Source of the DNA: Planosporangium thailandense
GTDB taxonomy: Bacteria > Actinomycetota > Actinomycetes > Mycobacteriales > Micromonosporaceae
Assembly: GCF_011947195.1 (NCBI RefSeq)
Contig: NZ_JAATVY010000011.1
Span: 1 to 64,000, forward strand
Direction of reading: 5' to 3'
Length of the DNA stretch: 64,000 nt
Below the pieces are notes generated by a model. That model was not told the origin of the DNA and ran no database searches. It saw only the letters and a program-made list of their open reading frames with translations. Shown here in pieces: positions 1-6,826 of this stretch. Within the stretch, counting starts at the first letter, position 1, and every line of letters starts with the position of its first letter. Both the position numbers and the translations under genes were made by a program.

Positions 1-67
1 ATACACCCGAATCATGCGTCGTTTCTATCCCACGGGACGGACCGGTTACGAGCTGACACCGGGTAAA

Positions 68-83
68 AGGGGCTTAGGCCCCT
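68..83. promoter_or_regulatory. DosR/DevR-like palindromic box at the left edge
   Basis: A perfect 16-bp palindrome, AGGGGCTTAGGCCCCT. It resembles the mycobacterial DosR core GGGACTWWAGTCCC and the GGGACCTTCGGCCC boxes further right in this window. No gene starts rightwards from it. It sits about 55-70 bp upstream of a leftward ATG at position 15, whose frame runs out of the window, so it probably controls an unseen leftward gene. Positions 1-264 otherwise contain no convincing gene. Assignment to DosR is by similarity only. Confidence 0.5.
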
Positions 84-181
84 ACCGACAGGTGACGGAT
101 TACCTGGTCCGAATGAGGCGGTTGATCGATGCCAGACCGCTTGCCCCGGTGTCTTGTCACGCCGGTGGACCCGGTACGCCG

Positions 182-195
182 GAGATATTCGGCCC
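182..195. promoter_or_regulatory. Weak DosR-like half-conserved box
   Basis: GAGATATTCGGCCC matches GGGACCTTCGGCCC at 11 of 14 positions; the right half TTCGGCCC is intact. It lies in the gap between the end of the nitroreductase gene and the left window edge, about 100 bp from the stronger palindrome at 68-83. A pair of boxes in front of one promoter is common in DosR regulons, but this one alone would be weak evidence. Confidence 0.3.
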
Positions 196-264
196 TCAGC
201 GTCGCTTGGTCGGCTGACCACGCTGCCGCGCGGTCGTGAGCGCGCTGACCTGCCCGGTCGTGTT

Positions 265-1290
265 CTACGCATCCGCACTGGTGGTGGTGATGAGCGCGGT
301 GCCGGAGTGGCGGGGAGCGGTCGGCGCCGGTTGGGTGGCGTCGGCGGGTATCCCGATGCGTAGCGCGATCATCGGGTGTCCGGTGTGGCCGGTGAGGTCG
401 CGCAGGAGGTGTCGGGTGGCGGGTACCTCGATGACGTCGCTCATCGGTGAGGTGGCGAGTCGGTCGGCGGTGGCGGTGAGCAGGACGGCCGACAGGGCCT
501 CGCCGGCGGTCAGCCAGGCGGCGGGGTCGTCGCCGTCGGTGGACAGGATGGCGTAGCGGGCGTGCCGGTCGGTGGCCTCGGTGTGGACCGGTCGGTGGGG
601 CGCGTCGGGGGCGAAGTCGCGGACCGGCACCGGGCGTGGGCCGGTCGGGGCGGCGGTGTGGAGCGGTACGCCGTCGCCGGTGTCGGCGCCGCGGTGGGTC
701 CAGGTCGCCAGCTCGGTGCGGTAGTCGGGGTTGGCCAGTTCGGAGATGGCGGCGGCGTAGGCCGCCGCGCCCAGCACCGCCGTCTGGTCGGGCCGCAGCA
801 GGTGCAGGCGTGCTCCCTGTTGGTGGGCGGCGGCGCGGAGCCGGGTGAGGGTGGTTTCGGGGACCGGCTGGTCGGCGAAGGGTCGCCGGTCGGTATGGCG
901 CAGTGCGATCGCCTGGTGCAGGCGGGCGAGGGCGGCTGGGGCGGGGGTGAACGACGCGACGCGGAGGGTGGCGAGCAGGTCGGGGTCGTGCGGGTCGGGC
1001 AGGCGGGTCGCTTCGGGGACGTGTCCGGTGGCCGAGAGCGCGATGCGGGCGTGGTGCAGCGCCACTCCGCAGCTGAGTATGAGCATCCGTGCCTCGGGGT
1101 CGACGGCCGCGAGCTGGTGGTCGTGGTCGGCGCGGAGCTCGGCGATATCGTCGTGGATGTTCCAGCGCCACGGTTGGGTGTTGAAGATCGAGGGGGCGCG
1201 TTGGGCGGCGACCGCGGCCTGGATCAGTGCCCGGGTGGCGGGGCGGCTGCGCCCGGTGGGGGTGCGGTCGGTGAGTCGGATCGTCGCCAT
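265..1290 (-). CDS. Acg-family FMN-binding nitroreductase-like protein
   Basis: A 341-residue protein of the Acg family (Mycobacterium tuberculosis Rv2032-like), a double nitroreductase fold that binds flavin. An early motif, PSIFNTQPWRW (about residues 33-43), is the family's phosphate/FMN-contacting NxQPW signature, and a C-terminal block GHPMIALRIG is also typical. Many Acg proteins lack enzymatic nitroreduction and are thought to sequester or store flavin during dormancy. The start was placed at the ATG at 1290, not the longer frame from 1314, because AAGGAG lies about 9 nt upstream. It is divergent from the acetyl-CoA hydrolase gene, with a strong DosR-like box at 1449-1462 and a weaker one at 1346-1359 between them. 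Dormancy-linked regulation is inferred from that box and from the family. Exact substrate unknown. Confidence 0.85.
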   Translation of the reverse strand: MATIRLTDRTPTGRSRPATRALIQAAVAAQRAPSIFNTQPWRWNIHDDIAELRADHDHQLAAVDPEARMLILSCGVALHHARIALSATGHVPEATRLPDPHDPDLLATLRVASFTPAPAALARLHQAIALRHTDRRPFADQPVPETTLTRLRAAAHQQGARLHLLRPDQTAVLGAAAYAAAISELANPDYRTELATWTHRGADTGDGVPLHTAAPTGPRPVPVRDFAPDAPHRPVHTEATDRHARYAILSTDGDDPAAWLTAGEALSAVLLTATADRLATSPMSDVIEVPATRHLLRDLTGHTGHPMIALRIGIPADATQPAPTAPRHSGTALITTTSADA

Positions 1291-1345
1291 GCTCCCTCTC
1301 CTTCTGGTACTCACCTACCGTGCCGGCCCGCCGTGCGGTTCACTA

Positions 1346-1359
1346 AGGTCATTCGGCCT
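1346..1359. promoter_or_regulatory. Weaker DosR-like box upstream of acg
   Basis: AGGTCATTCGGCCT matches the local 14-mer GGGACCTTCGGCCC at 10 positions and lies 56 bp upstream of the nitroreductase start. It may be a secondary site to the stronger one at 1449. Confidence 0.35.
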
Positions 1360-1448
1360 GTTTTCGCGGGTGGGTTGCCCGGCCCGGCGGCCTGGACCGG
1401 GCTCGCTGGCCCCAGGGAACGAGTACGGGCCTGTGGCCGCGTCCGGCA

Positions 1449-1462
1449 TGGACCTTCGGCCC
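1449..1462. promoter_or_regulatory. DosR/DevR-like box in the acg / acetyl-CoA hydrolase divergent promoter
   Basis: TGGACCTTCGGCCC, 13 of 14 positions identical to the boxes before cydA (3011-3024) and the alcohol dehydrogenase (5660-5673). It lies about 160 bp upstream of the leftward nitroreductase start and 120 bp upstream of the rightward acetyl-CoA hydrolase start, so it could serve both. The recurrence in three neighbouring intergenic regions argues for one regulon; DosR/DevR is inferred from the motif and from the gene types. Confidence 0.7.
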
Positions 1463-1582
1463 TGGGTGGCAACGGGTGACACGGCGGATCTTGGTGGGGT
1501 GGCGCAGGGGAGGCGGCACACACGTTCCTGCCCACGGCACTGACCCTGACTGATGGAGTCGGGGAGAGGACGGTAGAGCGCG

Positions 1583-2815
1583 ATGCGAGTGGTGACCGAG
1601 GCCGAGCTCGGCCGGGTGTTGGGCAACGTTCCCGGTACGCCCCGGGTGGTGGCCAGCGGCAACTACGCCGCCCCGCGGCGGGCCCTGACGGTGCTCGACG
1701 GTGCGCTGGCGGAGTACCGGCTGCACATGCTCAACGCCCAGCCCGGCATTCCCGACCGGGACGGGGTCATCTACGAGACCGCCTTCGTGGGGCCGGCCAT
1801 GCGGGCGCACCCCCGGTTGGCCTACTTTCCGTGTCGGCTGTCGCTGGTGCCGTACCTGCTGCGCGACCGGTTGCAGCCCGACATCGTGGTGCTGCACACC
1901 TCCCGGCCGTTCGGTGGGGCGGTGAGCCTCGGCGTCGAGGTGAACATCCTGCCGGCCGCGATCGAGGCGGTCCGGGCGCGGGGCGGGCTGGTGATCGCCC
2001 AGGCCAACGCGGCGATGCCGGTGACCTACGGGGACGCGCTCGTCGGCCTGGACACCGTCGACTACCTGGTCGAGGTCGACGAGCCCCTCGCCGCGCACAC
2101 CCCGACACCGGTCGATGACATCGGTGCGGCGATCGGCGAGCGGGTCGCCGGCCTCATTCCGCAGCGCGCGACGCTGCAGTTGGGCATCGGCGCGATCCCG
2201 GACGCCACGCTGCACGCGCTGCGGGAGCGTCGCGGTCTTCGGGTGTGGTCGGAGATGTTCAGCGACGGCGTGCTGGAGCTGGAGAAGGCCGGCTGCCTGG
2301 ACCCGGACACGCCGGTGACCGCCTCCTTCTGCTTCGGCTCCGCGGAGCTCTACGACTGGATCGACCGCAACCAGCGGGTGCGCATGCTGCGCACCGAGAA
2401 GACCAACGACCCCGGTGCCATCGCGGCGCACCCGAATCTGATGTCGGTCAACAGCGCCCTACAGGTGGACCTGTTCGCGCAGGCCAACGCGAGCCGGGTC
2501 GGCGGGCGGGTGCATTCGGGCTTCGGCGGGCAGACCGACTTCATCGTCGGGGCCATGCACTCCCCGGGGGGGCACGCCATCATCGCGTTGCGCTCGTGGC
2601 ACCCGAAGGCCGACGTGTCGGCGGTCGTGCCGCTGCTGTCCGGGCCGGTCACCTCGTTCCAGCACAGCTACATCGTCACCGAGCAGGGCGTGGCCGAGAT
2701 CTGGGGCCACGACGCGTTCGACCAGGCGCAGAACATCCTCGACCACGCCGCGCACCCGGCCGCCCGGGACAGCCTGCGCGAAGCCGGACGAGAGCTGGGC
2801 CTGGCGCTGCACTGA
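1583..2815 (+). CDS. Acetyl-CoA hydrolase/transferase (4-hydroxybutyrate CoA-transferase type)
   Basis: A 410-residue cytoplasmic CoA-transferase/hydrolase. The segment WSEMFSDGVLELEKAG (around residues 220-236) corresponds to the region carrying the catalytic glutamate that forms the glutamyl-CoA intermediate in 4-hydroxybutyrate CoA-transferases, and HSGFGGQTDF (about 310-320) is the glycine-rich loop of the C-terminal domain. Length agrees with the family (about 430). It probably moves CoA between acetyl-CoA and a short acid, or hydrolyses acetyl-CoA to acetate; the acceptor cannot be read from sequence. The start ATG is preceded only by a weak GAGAGGA. It shares the divergent promoter and DosR-like box with the nitroreductase, suggesting induction under low oxygen, where acetate formation would help redox or energy balance. 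Confidence 0.85.
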   Translation: MRVVTEAELGRVLGNVPGTPRVVASGNYAAPRRALTVLDGALAEYRLHMLNAQPGIPDRDGVIYETAFVGPAMRAHPRLAYFPCRLSLVPYLLRDRLQPDIVVLHTSRPFGGAVSLGVEVNILPAAIEAVRARGGLVIAQANAAMPVTYGDALVGLDTVDYLVEVDEPLAAHTPTPVDDIGAAIGERVAGLIPQRATLQLGIGAIPDATLHALRERRGLRVWSEMFSDGVLELEKAGCLDPDTPVTASFCFGSAELYDWIDRNQRVRMLRTEKTNDPGAIAAHPNLMSVNSALQVDLFAQANASRVGGRVHSGFGGQTDFIVGAMHSPGGHAIIALRSWHPKADVSAVVPLLSGPVTSFQHSYIVTEQGVAEIWGHDAFDQAQNILDHAAHPAARDSLREAGRELGLALH

Positions 2816-3010
2816 CACCAGGCGGGCAGGTCACGCCGGGACCGGCGGGCGAGGACTCCGTTGGTTCGGGGCGTATCCGGTCAGCCGTGGGCCGAGCAGA
2901 TCGCGGTAACGCAGGCGTTCGTGGAGCTGGTCCGGGGTGACCGCTGCCACACGCGTACCCGCACCGCGCCGGCATCGGTCCATATCGGAGTCCGCAGGCC
3001 CGACGTGGGC

Positions 3011-3024
3011 GGGACCTTCGGCCC
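3011..3024. promoter_or_regulatory. DosR/DevR-like box upstream of cydAB
   Basis: GGGACCTTCGGCCC, the best example in the window, 85 bp upstream of the cydA start. Cytochrome bd oxidase is a classic low-oxygen gene, which fits a DosR/DevR target. No Rex-type TTGTGAA-N4-TTCACAA site was seen in the same interval. Confidence 0.7.
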
Positions 3025-3060
3025 TGATCGCGGTCGCGGTGCCGAGGAGATGCTGGCGGC

Positions 3061-3086
3061 AGCCCCGCGACGTCGTCCGCGGGGCT
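3061..3086 (+). promoter_or_regulatory. Leader hairpin immediately before cydA
   Basis: AGCCCCGCG, an 8-nt loop, then CGCGGGGCT: a perfect 9-bp stem lying between the DosR-like box and the cydA Shine-Dalgarno (GGGAAAGGA, 3091-3099). It has no following T-run, so it could be an mRNA-stabilising or translation-tuning leader element, or a terminator remnant. Function not determined. Confidence 0.5.
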
Positions 3087-3108
3087 GCCGCGGGAAAGGA
3101 CTCGGCCG

Positions 3109-4512
3109 GTGCACGCTTTAGACCTGGCGCGATGGCAGTTCGCCGTCACCACCATCTACCACTTCCTGTTCGTACCCCTGACGATCGGCCTGTCCGGGTT
3201 GGTCGCCGTCCTGCAGACCGCCTGGGTGCGTACCGGCAAGGAACACTATCTGCGGGCCACCAGGTTCTGGGGCAAGCTCTTCGGAATCAACTTCGCGATG
3301 GGCGTCGTCACCGGCATCGTGCAGGAGTTCCAGTTCGGCATGAACTGGAGCGCGTACTCGCGCTACGTCGGTGACATCTTCGGCGCGCCGCTGGCGATCG
3401 AGGGGCTGCTGGCGTTCTTCCTCGAGTCGACGTTCCTCGGTCTGTGGATCTTCGGCTGGGACCGGCTGCCGAAGAAGCTCCACCTGGCGAGCATCTGGCT
3501 GGCCGCGATCGGCACGCTCCTGTCGGCGTACTTCATCCTCGCGGCGAACTCGTGGATGCAGCACCCGGTCGGGTCCCGGTTCAACCCGGTGACCGTAAGG
3601 GCCGAGCTGACCGACTTCGGCGCCGTGCTCACCAACTCCACGACGCTGGTGACGTTCCCGCACACCGTCGCCGCGGCGTACCTCACCGCCGCCGTGCTGA
3701 TGCTGAGCGTCTGCGCCTGGCACCTGGTACGTCACAACGAGGCCGCGGTGTTCCGGCCGAGCCTCAAGCTGGCACTGTGGACGGTCGTCGTGTCGGGAGT
3801 GCTCGTGGCCGGAACCGGCGACCTCCAAGCCAAGATCATGACCAGGCAGCAGCCGATGAAGATGGCCGCCGCCGAGGCGCTCTACGAGACCTCCCAGCCG
3901 GCGTCGTTCTCGCTGTTCACCATCGGCCCGCTCGACGGCAGCCGGGAGATCGCGAGCCTACGCGTACCCGACGCCCTGTCGTTCCTGGCCACCGGCGACC
4001 CGCACGGCAAGGTCGAGGGCGTCAACGACATCCAACGCCAGTACGAGCAGCGCTACGGCCCCGGCGACTACAAGCCCTACATCCCGCTGACGTACTGGTC
4101 GTTCCGACTGATGATCGGCTTCGGGGTGCTGCCCATCCTGATCGGTCTGCTCGGCCTGTGGTTGACCCGCCGCGGCCGGATGCCCACGGGCACGGCGTTC
4201 TGGCGGGCGGCCATCTGGGCGCTGCCGACCCCGCTCCTGGCCAACTCGTTCGGCTGGATCTTCACCGAGATGGGTCGCCAGCCGTGGACGGTGTTCGGGT
4301 TGTTCAAGACCGCGGACAGCGTCTCACCGTCGGTCGGTGCCGGCCAGGTGGCCACCTCGCTGACGGTCTTCACGCTCCTGTACGGCGGCCTGGCTGTGGT
4401 GGAGCTGTTTCTGATGCTGCGCTTCGCGAAGGCCGGGCCGCCCAAGCCGTCCACCGGGACCCCGCCCGCCGACGACGAATCCGCCGAGCGCCCGCTCGTG
4501 TTCGCGTACTGA
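3109..4512 (+). CDS. cydA: Cytochrome bd ubiquinol oxidase subunit I
   Basis: A 467-residue multi-pass membrane protein, the quinol-oxidising haem-bearing subunit of the high-affinity terminal oxidase. Haem ligands are visible: His18 (b595), His185 in FPHTVAAAY (b558) and the Met in YWSFRLMIGFG (b558). Acidic residues E98 and E106 of the proton path lie in IEGLLAFFLES. The motif GRQPW after the Q loop is intact. It is shorter than the E. coli protein (about 520), consistent with the short-Q-loop form common in Gram-positive bacteria. The start is GTG at 3109, chosen for the GGGAAAGGA just upstream. cydB follows after 15 bp, so the two form an operon. No cydCD genes for the assembly ABC transporter are adjacent. 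Probably low-oxygen induced through the box at 3011. Confidence 0.97.
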   Translation: MHALDLARWQFAVTTIYHFLFVPLTIGLSGLVAVLQTAWVRTGKEHYLRATRFWGKLFGINFAMGVVTGIVQEFQFGMNWSAYSRYVGDIFGAPLAIEGLLAFFLESTFLGLWIFGWDRLPKKLHLASIWLAAIGTLLSAYFILAANSWMQHPVGSRFNPVTVRAELTDFGAVLTNSTTLVTFPHTVAAAYLTAAVLMLSVCAWHLVRHNEAAVFRPSLKLALWTVVVSGVLVAGTGDLQAKIMTRQQPMKMAAAEALYETSQPASFSLFTIGPLDGSREIASLRVPDALSFLATGDPHGKVEGVNDIQRQYEQRYGPGDYKPYIPLTYWSFRLMIGFGVLPILIGLLGLWLTRRGRMPTGTAFWRAAIWALPTPLLANSFGWIFTEMGRQPWTVFGLFKTADSVSPSVGAGQVATSLTVFTLLYGGLAVVELFLMLRFAKAGPPKPSTGTPPADDESAERPLVFAY

Positions 4513-4527
4513 AACCGGAGTGCGACC

Positions 4528-5568
4528 GTGACTCTCAACGACGTGTGGTTCCTGCTCATCGCGGTGCTGTGGACCGGCTACTTCCTGCTGGAGGGCTTCG
4601 ACTTCGGCGTGGGCATCCTGCTGCCGATCCTGAGCCGCTCGGAGTCGGAGCGGCGGGTGCTGCTCAACACCATCGGCCCGGTCTGGGACGGCAACGAGGT
4701 GTGGCTGCTGGTCGCCGGTGGCGCCACCTTCGCGGCGTTCCCCGAGTGGTACGCCAGCCTGTTCTCCGGCTTCTACCTGCCGCTGTTGATCATCCTGGTG
4801 GCGCTCATCGTGCGCGGGGTGGCGTTCGAGTACCGCGGCAAGGTCGACAGCGACCGGTGGCGACGCAACTGGGACCGGGCCATCTTCGTCGGCAGTCTCG
4901 TACCCGCGCTGCTGTGGGGCGTGGCGTTCGGCAACATCGTGCGCGGGGTCGCGCTCGACTCCGGGCACCACTACGTGGGCGGATTATTCGCCCTGCTCAA
5001 CCCGTACGCCCTGCTGGGCGGCCTGACCACCCTGCTGCTGTTCGTCACCCACGGCGCGGTGTTCCTGGCCTTGAAGACCACCGGCGACATCCGGTACTTC
5101 GCCCGCGACCTGACCAAACGGATCGGTGTGGTCACGCTGGTGGTCGCCGGCGGGTTCCTGCTGTGGACCCAGCTCTCCCGGGGCGACGCCGTCACCGCAG
5201 CCACGGCGCTGGTCGCGGCGGCCGCGCTCGTCGGCGCGCTGCTGGCCAACTGGCGGGAGCGCGAGGGCTGGGCGTTCCTGGCCACCGCCGGCACCATCGT
5301 CGCGGCCACCGCCACGCTGTTTCTCGCGCTCTACCCGAACGTGCTGCCGTCCACGCTCGACCCGGTGTACAGCCTGACGGTCACGAACGCCTCGTCCACT
5401 CCGTACACCCTGAAGATCATGACCTGGGTGGCGGTGGCCTTCACCCCTGTCGTCCTGCTCTACCAGGGCTGGTCCTACTGGGTGTTCCGCAGGCGCATCG
5501 GCGTGCAGCACATCCCGCAGGCGACTCCCACGCCCCAGCCAGCACCGGCTCCCGCGGGACAGCGCTGA
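4528..5568 (+). CDS. cydB: Cytochrome bd ubiquinol oxidase subunit II
   Basis: A 346-residue integral membrane protein, the second subunit of cytochrome bd, which supports haem binding by CydA and the assembled oxidase. The N-terminal segment WTGYFLLEGFDFGVG and the following WDGNEVWLL are hallmark CydB sequences, and the length matches the family. It begins with GTG 15 bp after the cydA stop, so both come from one transcript. The C-terminal tail (PTPQPAPAPAGQR) is a short Pro/Ala-rich cytoplasmic extension. Confidence 0.96.
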   Translation: MTLNDVWFLLIAVLWTGYFLLEGFDFGVGILLPILSRSESERRVLLNTIGPVWDGNEVWLLVAGGATFAAFPEWYASLFSGFYLPLLIILVALIVRGVAFEYRGKVDSDRWRRNWDRAIFVGSLVPALLWGVAFGNIVRGVALDSGHHYVGGLFALLNPYALLGGLTTLLLFVTHGAVFLALKTTGDIRYFARDLTKRIGVVTLVVAGGFLLWTQLSRGDAVTAATALVAAAALVGALLANWREREGWAFLATAGTIVAATATLFLALYPNVLPSTLDPVYSLTVTNASSTPYTLKIMTWVAVAFTPVVLLYQGWSYWVFRRRIGVQHIPQATPTPQPAPAPAGQR

Positions 5569-5659
5569 CCCGGCGGGGAAAGGAACGAACCGGCGGGCGA
5601 GGCCGAGACCGGGACCGGTGACGCGCAGGCCGCCGGTCGACATACCCGCCGACGGTCGC

Positions 5660-5673
5660 AGGACCTTCGGCCC
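5660..5673. promoter_or_regulatory. DosR/DevR-like box upstream of the alcohol dehydrogenase
   Basis: AGGACCTTCGGCCC, 13 of 14 positions identical to the cydA box, 87 bp upstream of the dehydrogenase start. It partly overlaps a second inverted repeat, CGGCCG-AAG-CGGCCG (5673-5687). The interval between cydB and the dehydrogenase is otherwise empty. Confidence 0.7.
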
Positions 5674-5759
5674 GGCCGAAGCGGCCGTTGGCCACTCATC
5701 GGCGTCGCCGGCCGGAATGCATGGTGAGCGAGGACATCAGCGGCGTCAGGGAGGCAGTC

Positions 5760-6800
5760 ATGAAGGCACTGGTGTACGGCGGGCCCGGGCGCAACTCCTG
5801 GGGTGAGACACCCGACCCCCGGGTCATCGATCCGCGCGACGCGATCGTCAGGGTCGACGCGGTGACCATCTGCGGCACCGATCTGCACATCCTGGGCGGA
5901 GACGTGCCGGCGGTGCGGCCGGGACGGATCCTGGGCCATGAGGCCGTCGGGACCGTGCAAGAGGTGGGCAGCGCCGTCAGCGGGCTCCAGGTGGGTGACC
6001 GGGTGCTCGCCTCGTGCATCTCCGCCTGCGGGACCTGCGTCTACTGCCGGCAGGGCAGGTACGGGCAGTGCCTGGGCGGCGGCGGCTGGATCCTCGGCCA
6101 CACGATCGACGGCGTGCAGGCGCAGTACGCCCGGATCCCGTTCGCCGACCTGTCCACGTACCAGCTGCCGGCGTCGATCAGCGACGAGGCGGCGGTGCTG
6201 CTGGCCGACATTCTGCCCACGTCGTTCGAGGTCGGCGTCCTCAACGGGCAGGTCCAGCCGGGCGACACCGTAGTCGTGGTAGGCGCAGGGCCGATCGGCC
6301 TGGCCGCGATCCTCACCGCCCGGCTGTACTCGCCCTCGCACCTCATCGCGATCGACAAGGCCGACAGCCGGCTGCAGGCGGCCAAGCAGTTCGGCGCCGA
6401 CATCACCATCCGGCCCGACGACGATCCACTGGAGGTCGTCCGATCGGTGACCGACGGCCTCGGCGCCCATGCGGTGCTCGAGGCGGTGGGCATCCCGGAG
6501 ACGTTCGAGCTGTGCACCACGCTGGTACGTCCGGGTGGGCGGGTGGCCAACATCGGCGTGCACGGCCGCCCGGCGACGCTGCACCTGGAGGAGCTGTGGA
6601 TCCGGGACGTCACCATCACCACCGGTCTGGTCGACACGTACTCCACACCGAGACTGTTGAACATGGTCGCCGCGGGGCAGTTGGACACCGGCCGCATGGT
6701 CACCCACCGGTTCGCCCTCGACGACATCATCGAGGCCTACGACATCTTCGCCCGGCCGGCACAGACCGGGGCGCTCAAGGTTGTGCTGACGCGGAGTTGA
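5760..6800 (+). CDS. Zinc-dependent medium-chain alcohol dehydrogenase
   Basis: A 346-residue NAD(P)-dependent dehydrogenase of the zinc MDR family. Catalytic zinc ligands are Cys38 (in CGTD), His60 and Glu61 (GHE); the structural zinc lobe is C90-x2-C93-x2-C96-x7-C104. The Rossmann motif is GAGPIG, just past residue 175. The start is the ATG at 5760 with GGAGG upstream, trimming a 24-residue in-frame extension. Its promoter carries a DosR-like box, so it may reoxidise NAD(P)H by reducing aldehydes or ketones when oxygen is scarce. The family covers ethanol, isopropanol and butanediol dehydrogenases, and the substrate cannot be assigned from sequence. Confidence 0.88.
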   Translation: MKALVYGGPGRNSWGETPDPRVIDPRDAIVRVDAVTICGTDLHILGGDVPAVRPGRILGHEAVGTVQEVGSAVSGLQVGDRVLASCISACGTCVYCRQGRYGQCLGGGGWILGHTIDGVQAQYARIPFADLSTYQLPASISDEAAVLLADILPTSFEVGVLNGQVQPGDTVVVVGAGPIGLAAILTARLYSPSHLIAIDKADSRLQAAKQFGADITIRPDDDPLEVVRSVTDGLGAHAVLEAVGIPETFELCTTLVRPGGRVANIGVHGRPATLHLEELWIRDVTITTGLVDTYSTPRLLNMVAAGQLDTGRMVTHRFALDDIIEAYDIFARPAQTGALKVVLTRS

Positions 6801-6826
6801 GTCGATGAACCGCCGGTTGCCTGCCG

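Noticed and set aside
12-278. A minus-strand frame at the left edge.
   Set aside because: Arg/Ser/Pro-rich shadow without a ribosome-binding site.
2861-3121. An 86-codon open frame in the cydA upstream region.
   Set aside because: No homology-like features, and it covers the DosR-like box and leader hairpin; treated as non-coding.
3444-5621. A 725-codon open frame overlapping cydA and cydB on the same strand.
   Set aside because: Out-of-frame shadow; the bd oxidase subunits with haem ligands account for this DNA.
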